A DNA stretch of 25,974 nt from Hypsibius dujardini (taxonomy: Eukaryota; Tardigrada; Eutardigrada; Parachela; Hypsibiidae), in NCBI GenBank assembly GCA_001579985.1, contig LRSR01002635.1:1-25974 (forward strand). The letters are read 5' to 3'. Both the position numbers and the translations under genes were made by a program. The notes beneath the pieces are model-generated. The model did no database searches and was not told the origin of the DNA. It worked only from the letters and a program-made list of their open reading frames with translations. The first letter of the stretch is position 1. Every line of letters begins with the position of its first letter. Shown here in pieces: positions 8,660 to 17,605 of the stretch.

Positions 8660-10861
8660 TTAAGTGCACGTGGCCGATGTCGTGAACTGAAATGTAAAGA
8701 AACACCACACTTATAATTGCCGCTGGTTGCGTTTTTTTTAGCGGCAACCGCAAACTGTGGAGAAATATAAGTGTGCAGGATGTGATAATGTGTGCGGTGT
8801 GTTAATTACGAACCGTTAAAGGTAGCGGTGTGGACGCCACACCGACTGCGTTGGTGGCAACAACGTTGTACACTTCGACGAAGATGCCGCCATGTGGATC
8901 GTTTTGCAAGAAAACCTGACCGTTGGTGGGGTCGATGGCGAAGAAGGTGTTGGAGAGGGTTGAGGTTGAATTAATCAGGGTCATGGAGAAGGTGGTCGGA
9001 GCCACGGTTCCGGTCGCCTGTAGCAATTGTTTCTTCTGGGCTTATAATTGTACTTGGGGTTCCTTTTTCTGTGCTTGTGCCTGTGGCTGTGGCTGTGTCT
9101 GTGTCTGTGTCTGTGTCTGTGTCTGTGTCTGTGTCTGTGTCTGTGCTTGTGTCTGTGCTTGTGTCTGTGTCTTTGTCTGCTTGCGTCTATGCTTGTATCT
9201 TTCTCTGCCTGTTGTAGATTTATTCTGAAGGAATATTATGTGCTGAATTAGTGACTGTCTAATTGCTCGGTCTTCTCAATGCCTAACGAAAGCTTTGTCC
9301 TCCTTTTTGTGTGCTATGACATTTATCTATGTTTGCTGACCAGAGCTGTAACGACGACATCTCCAACGCTAAACCGAGTGCAATCGATGACGAACGAACT
9401 CCCCACATCAAACGATAAAACAGGAGCTGCCAGAGAAAAGAACACTAGTTTCGAAACCGCGCAGAGTGTTCGCAGTTGTTGCGAGTCCCAGTGAGAGTCT
9501 TGCCATCAGGATGGGAAAACATAATTTACCTGAACAACTGTAGGAAACCTGGATGCACGACAAATTATCATTTCAGAGAATTGTTTCATATTTTACTACT
9601 TTTTACGGTGTTTAATTAATTTTATAAAACGGAATACCGTAAAGGTGATGATGTTGCTCTTGATTCCGGTCGCATCGGTGCCGACGACAGTGTACGTCTG
9701 ATTGGCTACAGTTGCGACGGGTGGCGCCGCAATAACCAACAGGTTCCCGGTGGAGGACTCTATGGAGATGTATTTGGTCGTGACGGTTGTAGTGGGCGAG
9801 GTACTGACCAAGGTCAAGTTGTAAACGACAGAACCATTTGCACCGACTTGCTGTTATTGAATTTAAAACAAGAATGGGGAGTACGCGTAACGTAGTGCTT
9901 TAAAATGACACATGTCTGCCAGAAAGACCTCAAAAATTACGAATTAGACATACCGGTACATTTCCAATTACTGCATTTAAGGGCAGAAAACAAGACGCGG
10001 TCACAACGGGCGCAAGAAGCGTAAAGTTCTGGGTGACGTTCTCTGAAAAGGATACGTGCACAATTTGAAGTACATTTATTCCAGGAACGGGAAAACAGAA
10101 GCTGGCACAGACACAGACAGAGACATCGGCATAAGAATAGACAGAGGAACAGAAACAGACACAGACCCAGTCACAGAAAAAGAAAAAAACAGGCACAGAC
10201 ACAGACACAGTCACAGACACAGACACAGACACAGACACAGACACAGACACAGTCACAGACAGAGACAGAGACAGAGACAGAGACAGACAAGACAGAGACA
10301 CAGACACAGACACAGACACAGACACAGACACAGACACAGACACAGACACAGACACAGACACAGACACAGACACAGACAAGTTGGATAAAAACCCGACAAA
10401 GGAGGCATGGTCCTACGGTTATAAAAGTTGATCGTCACACAAGTTGAGTTAAACAACAGGAATCCCGAAGCACATCCACAGATTCCATCTCCAGCCGCAG
10501 CGCTGATGCATATCGAGTTTGCCGGCAAACAAGGTGTTCCGATTAATTTACAGGGGCAATTCAGGATTGTCCGACGGGTCGTCGACTTGCAAGCCTTTGG
10601 CGAGGCGGTGGTATTAGAGTAGAAATTCATATTCCCGGCGTACGGCCATTCCGTAGCCGCAGGGTTCGGAGGAGCTCGCGTGGCATATACAGCCGGAAGT
10701 TGGACCAGGCCGTACGATGCCGGGACGACCTTGATGGGCGATGTGTCGGGGAAGTAACTTTTGTCGTAGTAGTTGTAGCTTCTGGATTCTTCACCGGAAA
10801 CGACAATACAAATGATTTCAAATAGCACAAACGATGACGCACAAAACAATAGTGACTTCAT
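8660..10861 (-). CDS. Gene B: secreted EGF-like / cadherin-like protein, tandem paralogue of gene A
   Basis: Exons on the - strand: 10861-10417, 10042-9954, 9850-9638, 9548-9530 (19-nt microexon), 9426-9341, 9017-8814, and a tentative last exon 8686-8660; 360 residues plus TAA. Residues 1-23 are a signal peptide (LLFCASSFVLFEIICIVV). A linker rich in Tyr/Pro leads to a Cys module matching gene A (CPCKLIGTPC ... GICGCASGFL ... CVT). Then come two cadherin-like domains: KYISIESSTGNLLVI with YTVVGTDATG, and FFAIDPTNGQVFLQ with YNVVATNAVG. Every internal exon matches gene A in phase, and exons 2, 4 and 5 are identical in length (89, 19, 86 nt). The donor of exon 6 is GTTCGT. The last exon (nine codons) rests only on a good acceptor and an early stop. 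Likely an extracellular structural or adhesion role (inference). Confidence 0.74.
8706..8775. repeat. Short inverted repeat in last intron of gene B
   Basis: CACACTTATA (8706-8715) pairs with TATAAGTGTG (8766-8775), and TTGCCGCT (8717-8724) pairs with AGCGGCAA (8740-8747). It may be a small foldback remnant. It lies in the short intron 8687-8813. Confidence 0.55.
9070..9180. repeat. (TGTGTC)n hexamer microsatellite
   Basis: Tandem CTGTGT units in gene B intron 9018-9340. It is the reverse complement of the GACACA arrays near 140-208 and 10200-10378. Confidence 0.9.
10103..10379. repeat. (CAGACA)n hexamer microsatellite
   Basis: Long CAGACA array with a GACAGA sub-block near 10258-10290, filling most of gene B intron 10043-10416. 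Open frames of Ser-Val or Cys-Leu repeats through it are artefacts of the period. Confidence 0.92.
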
Positions 10862-12226
10862 GTTTCTACAACAGTAAGTTCTTAAAAACCAATCGAGAAT
10901 TCGAGAAAATATGCAGCCGGAAGCCACTTTTGTACCTTTGAATAGGCTGACCACGAGGATACGATACGCTTAGCGCAACGCGTAGCGTAACCAAGTAAAT
11001 TCTCGGCCAATCAAGTCTTGTAGCCACGCCTATTTAAACTATGATTGGATAAAGTAAATTCATTTCCACCTCCTCACGTAGTTTCTACGCTTTTGATTAG
11101 TCAATAAAGTGACAGTCTAGCCCACGTTGGAAATGAGATCAGTCTGTTACAAATTGTCGTTCCTCAGGTTTTTCATGTGAGCGGTCAGTGTCTTTCTTTC
11201 TTTAGCCATCTGTCTCACTTTCGTATTACTTATTACCATCAAATTTAAATTCCTCGCTGATTTTGTTCAATAATATTCAGGATATGGTGGTGGATTCTGC
11301 CGGGAGCTGAGCTGAAGCAACACGGGAAGAGCAACAACAACGGTAAGACAGCTAAATAGAAAAGCGATGTTTGATGCGGCAGTTATCATGGGTCAAACAC
11401 CACCGTTTCTATTACCTCTGCGTCATTTAACGGAAAAATCCTGAAATTCTTAGCCAATATTCCCCTTTTTTCTGGCTTAACCTTTGAAATCGGTTCGAAT
11501 TTTAATTTAGCTACCTGCTAGTCATCACTCCTTTTCGTGATTAAAGGTTTTTCAGCCTTTGCAAAGAAAAACATATAGTTTAATTCGAACCAAGTAGAAA
11601 TTGAGCCTCTTTTATCGCGCTACACACGGTCAAGCGTGTTCACTTCTATGCCAAGTGCTTCATATCGTAAAATCGTTTTTCCTCATCCAATTTCCTCCCG
11701 GTTTCTCGCTGAGCATCCGGGTACAGATCCTGTTCGGGCTGTCGATAAAAGAATCAATTTTCAATAAAGGTCCTGTCGAAAAAAGGAGAGAAAAAATTAT
11801 CCTTCCCCCGTTTTGAGGAGCTCTTCAGAACCGCGAAACGTAGCATATTTCTCTCCCCATCATTCGTAACGATTCATGAGTCAGTATTTGTTTTACTTTT
11901 ACCGGCAATTGCATGCCCGGGTCGGGGGTAAGAGTTTTACGTCTGTTTGATAAGACTGCGAGGGCAGTGCTACGACCAACAAACGAGAGTCGTCATCAAG
12001 AAGGAGAGGTGCGCGAAAGATTTTCCGGATGAGGCGCGGAGGGAGACACACAAACACATACGCAAACACACACACACAGACACATACAGACACACACACA
12101 CAGAGCTCAGCTGGCTTTATGCATTTTATCGATTTGAAAATCCGTCCTGAAGCGGTTGTTAGCGGCAGGTTTTGCATTCATTGATCCGGCGGGGCTTCTA
12201 TTTTTTTGTCTGTGCTCTCTTTGCAG
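10862..12226. other. Divergent upstream region between gene B (-) and the acidic membrane protein gene (+)
   Basis: It presumably holds both promoters. A possible non-coding + exon at 11281-11342 is bounded by TAATATTCAG and a GTAAGA donor; it contains a short upstream ATG frame. A short CA-rich repeat lies at about 12046-12100. No TATA box or protein-like frame was convincing; the longer open frames here are short and low-complexity. Confidence 0.5.
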
Positions 12227-12305
12227 AGATTTTACTTACGCTCTGCATCGCTGGAGACGTTCAGTTGTTATCGAGGAGAGAACATCTCTCGTTGGGCGGC
12301 CAACG
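12227..12305 (+). other. Probable 5' UTR exon of the acidic membrane protein gene
   Basis: TTTGCAG at 12220-12226 precedes it and a GTAAGG donor follows at 12306. The 79 nt contain no ATG. The next exon begins after TTATTTCAG at 12702, 40 nt before the coding ATG at 12742. Splice-site inference only. Confidence 0.5.
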
Positions 12306-12741
12306 GTAAGGCAGATTTCGTTTCTGTGGGATCTCACATCAGCTGATGAGAAACTATTTCCGGATGTTTAAAAGGTCTCTTGACTATTACCAATTGATTG
12401 ATTGATTGATTTATAGTTATTGTTTTAATTTAAATGCTTTTATCATCATCAATTTTTCAGTTGTTGGAGACTAATCCTTGTCAATATTAAAGTGTGCGTT
12501 TGTAGTGCTCTGCCAAAAATTGTGGCTTACATTCGTCTTTTCGAACTGGAAACGGTAGTTGGACTTATCTTTAGCACAGTAGCTGTTTGGTTGATTGATT
12601 TGATTGATTTGGTTGATTGATTTGATTAATTTGACTGATAAGTTAGATTAACTGCATTTTCCCCGATCCTTGCCGGTAAGGTTCGTTTCCTCTTATTTCA
12701 GGCCATCCCCCGACATCGGGAGTAGCTAATCATCTGGAATC

Positions 12742-15700
12742 ATGGTGAACATCACAGTGTTCGGTCCGTGGTCCGGAAAGAAAGTACGTAATGTCATGGA
12801 TCATGGGAGATGCTGAAAACACACACACAAACAACAGCCGGCAAACAGCTGATAGCAATTAGATTTGTCTGGTGTTGCGTCATGCCCGCCGCCTTGGGTT
12901 TAGGAAACAACGGCCGGCCAGTCGTGTGCGACGCGATTAGAACGTGAGGAATTTGATGTTAAGCTGTATTGTTTAATGGACCGACCAAAGACGTCTGGTC
13001 TCTGCTCAAAACGCTCTCCGGTCTGGTCTCTGCTCAAACGCTCTGCACGGTTGTCTGTTAACGTTACCGCGTCTCTTGTTCCACTTCAATTGGTGTTTGT
13101 TTGCTTTTGCTTTTAATCGCCGCAGACTGACTCGTTCCGACTGGCGTCTCATCCAAAATCACGGAGGGGGCGGAAATATCTGAGAACAATCTAAAATACC
13201 ACGTTGAACAGTCAGTCAGATGGCCGACTAGTCGGTCGGATGGCCGAGTAGTCGGTCGGATGGCTGAGTAGTCGGTCGGATGGCTGAGTAGACGGTCGGA
13301 TGGCCGAGTAGACGGTCGGATGGCCGAGTAGTCGGTCGGATGGCCGAGTAGTCAGTCAGATGGCCGAGTAGTCAGTCAGATGGCCGAGTAATCGCTCGGA
13401 TGGCCGAGTAGTCAGTCAGATGGCCGAGTAGTCAGCCTGAACCGATTTTTTCCCCCGTTTCTTGACGCATTTTTTGTTGTCTGTGGAATTCTCGGGGAAC
13501 GTGTCGAAGTTCAAGTTTAAACTTCTCCATAATAGGGTGGCTGCTAAAGTACCGGAAGTTATTCAGAGCGAGCACATAACTTGTATATGTGTCTTGTTTG
13601 TTGTCTGGGATTCTTCTTCGTTTTGCCTCCCTTCCCTTTATGGCTACCGCCACGTCGTATGGCTCGTGAGGCGCCACTCGATAGTTTTTATCAGAAGGGA
13701 ATGTGTACACATTGATTTTATCCGTTCAGTGATATATAAAGGAAAGCAAATGTCCAAATACAGATGTGCGTCATCGTTACCCGATGATGGATTATTCTTC
13801 CGGCCATTTGCCTCTCTTCCGGTGCAAGATCATGATAAACCAGAGGCATTGTAATAACTAGAGCCTAGTCTTTTCAGCTTATTTCAAGATTTCCATTCAT
13901 TATTTAATTCGTAGGCAGATTAGGCGAAAAAACCGGACCGACAGACAAGACTGGCAGATAAACAATCCACAGGCGGGCAGACTGTCAGGCAGATAGACAA
14001 CTAGACAGGGGGTCAGACAGACAGGAAGGCAGGCAGGCAGAGAAGCATGGGCAAGCAAGCAGACATCTATTTAGGCAAGGCGAATGGCCAGGCAGATAGA
14101 ACATAAGCCTGCATTTTTGTCCTTTTTCCTGCCTCTTCTGACATTTTACTTTCTTATTACAGGCCGCGACTGTCGACAAGGCCGGTTTGACTACAATCGG
14201 CGCAGGCGGTCTGGACAGTTACGACACCGAAGCCCACCTGTTGGGCACGGAGACTGACTCGCGATGGAACCGGCGTGGGAAATTCTGCTACTTGGCGTTC
14301 GTTGCGGATATTTGTGCTTTCCTTGCGTTATTGCTGATCATCATCTCGACTGGTATGTGGGGCAACATTTTTCCTGACTTTTGTGACTGACAAGTGAGAG
14401 TGATGAACTGCTACTACCGGATTCTAACATACGTTTCCGTCTACTGCCCACAGGATTCCTGCTCTGGAAGGTCTGGTGGGTGAAGGCCGAGGTGGACAAG
14501 ATGCAACCAGCCGTGATGTCGCTGTCTGCCAGTCTGTCACGCCTTCAGGTTCGTCTTCGAAAATACGAGGAAGAATATTTTGTAGAAGCCTTTAGAAACC
14601 GAATTGATTGACTGACTGACTGACTGACTGATTGATTGACTGACTGATTGAATGATTGACTGATTGACTGATTGACTGATTGACTGACTGATTGAGGTTG
14701 AAAATTGATTGATCGACTGACGTCGATGGCTTCGTCTTTTTTCGCTCAATTTCATGAGACTGGGTTTCCTTTGTAGGTGGAGAGTGAAGCGTTGCAGTCG
14801 GAGAACAGCGCCCTCATTAATGCGTATTCCTCACAGAACGGAGCCGGGCAGCCATTCGGTTCCGGAAATTCGTTTGATACCGACGACACATTGGTACCTA
14901 TATCTCACGGTTTATTCTATATTCCATGTTCAACCTTCAGTTGATCATTGTTTGTTTCTCAGATGGAGGATGCGAGTGTTGACTCTTTGACGCAATTGGT
15001 TAATCAGGAGAAGCTGGCTCAGGAACTTGATGGTGCCGAGGTAAGAGATACCACTACAGAAAAGCAGGAAGCCGTTAAATTTGGTCTGCCTTGTCCGGTT
15101 TTGCGCACGTCTGTCCAAATACCTTCCTGTTGTCTGGCTTATGTGTCTGTGTCTGTTCTTATTTGTATGTCTGTTTGCTTGTTTATCGGTCTGCATAAGT
15201 CTGTCTGTCTCGTCTGTGTGTGTGTTTGTTTATGTGTTTATTTTTTCTGGGCTTTCAGTCGGTCTGTTTGTCTGCCTGGCTTTCTATCTGCCTCCAGCTG
15301 ATCTCCGTCTGTCTCTGTGGTTGCCCGGCTGGTCTGTCCTGACGGCTAGTTCGGTAGACCTGGCAATAAATTACACGTGCCGACGATTTCCTCTCTCCAG
15401 GCTGGTCTGGTGGGCATGACAATCTACATGACCGTTGGAAAGACAGATTCGGATCCGGAAGGCAGCAACCTGACCGAAGAGCTCAAGGCGCTGTTCGACC
15501 AAACCCAGAACGCCGCGAGCGACGACGACTCTGACGACGACGACGACCTGCCTCGGATTTATCCCATCCTGGACGCTGGCGATAACTCTCTGCAGACGAC
15601 CACTAACCCGGCGGTGGTGGACTCAGCCGTGGCGTTGCCGTCAGAGGCTGAAATCTCCAAGACATTCCGACAGGTGTTTGGCGATGCTGTGCCGGACGAT

Positions 15701-15865
15701 GAGGAGGACGCTGACGAGGAAGATATCAAAGTGACACCGAAGCGCAAAACCAAAGACCTTGCCGACAGCGATGACGACGACGAGGATGATAATGACGACG
15801 ACGACGATACGAAGAGTGCCAAATCTACCTCTTTTGCGGAGGACAACTTGTCGGACTCTGACTAG
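12742..15865 (+). CDS. Single-pass membrane protein with coiled-coil-like stalk and highly acidic C-terminus, family unknown
   Basis: Coding exons 12742-12783, 14163-14352, 14454-14548, 14777-14893, 14963-15040, 15401-15865 join cleanly to 328 residues plus TAG. Residues 1-52 are soluble and end in a basic RWNRRGK motif. A strong hydrophobic segment (YLAFVADICAFLALLLIIIS, then FLLWKVWWV) follows at ~56-85. Next comes a possible heptad region (VDKMQPAVMSLSASLSRLQVE), then Ser/Asn-rich sequence. The last exon holds two Asp/Glu-rich blocks (SDDDSDDDDDLP and DSDDDDEDDNDDDDDTK) around a basic TPKRKTK patch. The positive-inside rule suggests a cytosolic N-terminus and an extracellular or lumenal acidic tail, which could bind calcium or other cations (inference). 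Exon 3 ends in a GTTCGT donor. I recognise no family. Confidence 0.75.
13211..13430. repeat. 20-bp minisatellite, 11 units in perfect register
   Basis: Eleven 20-bp units start at 13211 with no length variation. Each is a GTCGGTCGGA or GTCAGTCAGA half plus TGGCCGAGTA, with a few substitutions. The two half-unit variants are grouped, which implies recent local duplication. It lies in the 1379-bp intron between the first two coding exons. Confidence 0.92.
13930..14100. repeat. Degenerate GACAG/GGCAG-rich tract
   Basis: Imperfect CAGACAG, CAGGCAGG and CAAGCAAG words upstream of the second coding exon of the acidic membrane protein gene. A decayed tetramer microsatellite, no coding signal. Confidence 0.6.
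14603..14716. repeat. (TGAC/TGAT)n tetranucleotide microsatellite
   Basis: Tandem GATTGACTGACTG units in the intron 14549-14776. The same TGAT/ATCA words occur as short runs elsewhere in the window (12396-12412, 12590-12640, 19737-19752, 25050-25130). Confidence 0.88.
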
Positions 15866-17605
15866 AGAGCGGATGGGGATTTCGTCTGGGACGACTATTT
15901 TTCTCTCCATCTCATAGGCGACGCAATAATAATTGTATAAATTATCGTGGCACGTTTTTATCTCTCTTTCCTCTCTCTTTCTTTGCTGATCTACCGATCT
16001 TCCTTGAGTCAATACGTCGGGCCGAATGTGGACCGTCTATTGTTTTTAAGGATGTCTGTGTGATGACTACGATGTCTCTGCGCCGTTTTTTATCCGAACC
16101 CATGACGCGTTCCTGTAACCTTCTCACGACGTTTTTTAATTATCGCTACTGTTGTTTCACCCGTTTTGTCTGCCGGTCCCCATAATAAAGAAGCACCTTT
16201 TTTTCCTTTGCTGTACGAAAGACGGTTATCCGCATTGTTTCTGTGCTTGCTTCCACAATGGCGCTCTGCCTGTCCCAAGTAGACATGCGACAGTCTGACT
16301 CCCGCCTCTGTCCTATATCGACCACTGGATTATCTGTTTGCAACATCGATCTCGAAGGGAAACTACAGGATCGTTCCGTTTTGGCAACGTTTCGCGTGCT
16401 TCAACATAAATTCGAACTGGACTTGCTCCTAGCGAGGGTTCTTTAAATAACGCACTCCAATCTAAGTAAATTATTAATTCCATATACCGAAAAAGCTGTT
16501 TAAATAAGGAAGCTTAGTTTAAAGCCACATTTTCAACGTGTAAAATAAGATTCTAAATAACGTATCCTAATAATTAAAGTAAATTTCGCGATTTCAAATA
16601 AAAAACCCTATTTCTGTAACTTTCAAATAAAATAAATATTTTTTTTAAAAGAAAAAACCGTCAGGTGCCCACAAAAAAAACGGCGTGACCAACACCAGAA
16701 GGTTGGTCAGGTGCATTCTTTCTATACGAGGTAAACAGTTCCAATGCCCGATAGTTTTGATTTACCCGAAATGCCGCACAGGACAGAAGAAACAGACCAA
16801 AATCGTGACGTATATCAATCAAAGTAGTCCCAAAGTTTCTTTTCTGTTTGTCATACTAAAAAAATATAAATATTTTTTTTTTTGCTTTCTTCAAGAAAAT
16901 CGTTGCAGCGTGTGGTTGTCCGATTTATTCTTGATTTTTTGGAATTCCTAATAACGACAAACAGTGAGGGGAAAGCGTGCGAACGCGGCATTTATACCTT
17001 TTCCAAACTGGCGCGGTACTGGGATTGTCTTCTTCGTACGGATTTCGGACACCAGATGTTTATGCGTAGAATGTGACTATCGATTGACAAAAAGTTGCCT
17101 GATGATCCGAGTCAACTGTATCATGGCCCCAAAGCAGAGCAGAAGAGGATGTGGAGGGGCACTACAGATTGCCGCGGGTCAAGTTCCATAGCTTCCTCAA
17201 AACGGTCGCTCCATCTCCGACACGGAAGCACCAGACTGCCACGTTCAGCCGGACCATTGAGACCAACACAGTAGAATACAGAAAGTACAAACGTGATGAC
17301 CTTCATCTGTCAGTAATGCAAAATAAGGGGTTCACAGCCGACGATAGAGCTCCTCCGAGAAACAGCGCGAACAAGAGAAAAAACCTCGGGCTAATAATAA
17401 TAATAAAGCAGCGAGCGCTCAGCAAGTCCAAGCGCAAAAAAGGTAAGCAAACGCGTCGTACAAAAAGATACAAAACGACTGCGCGTGCGACAGCAAGTAC
17501 GTAAAGCAGAATATACGCTACTGCAACGACAGTTTCAACCACGACGACGTGAGAAAGAGAGAATTTACCTGAAAGATGACGGACAGCTGATCAGAGCTCC
17601 CCTCT
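15866..17605. other. Convergent intergenic / 3' UTR region
   Basis: It holds the 3' ends of the acidic membrane protein gene (+) and the CARM1 gene (-). 16440-16640 and 16850-16940 are AT-rich. The frame at 17151-17504 (+) is basic and the frame at 17121-17306 (-) begins with a signal-like stretch, but neither has splice, homology or paralogue support. I call no gene here. Confidence 0.55.
16184..16189 (+). terminator. Candidate polyadenylation signal AATAAA
   Basis: AATAAA lies about 320 bp after the stop of the acidic membrane protein gene, in the expected orientation. No downstream GU-rich element was scored. Confidence 0.45.

Noticed and set aside
9930-10379. Minus-strand 149-aa frame beginning with a Ser-Val repeat
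   Set aside because: The repetitive half is the CAGACA microsatellite. Only 10042-9954 within it is a real exon of gene B.
15559-16012. Minus-strand frames opposite the acidic exon (poly-Ser or poly-Val/Ile)
   Set aside because: They are complements of the Asp/Glu codon runs in the + strand exon 15401-15865.
17121-17306. Minus-strand 61-aa frame with a signal-peptide-like start (MKVITFVLSVFYCVG)
   Set aside because: It lies in the probable CARM1 3' flank, has no splice or paralogue support and no recognisable domain after the hydrophobic start.
17151-17504. Plus-strand 117-aa basic frame ending in Lys/Arg-rich sequence
   Set aside because: Composition is low-complexity and includes a run of Ile from an ATA/ATT repeat. 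It is antisense to the CARM1 3' flank and resembles no family I know.
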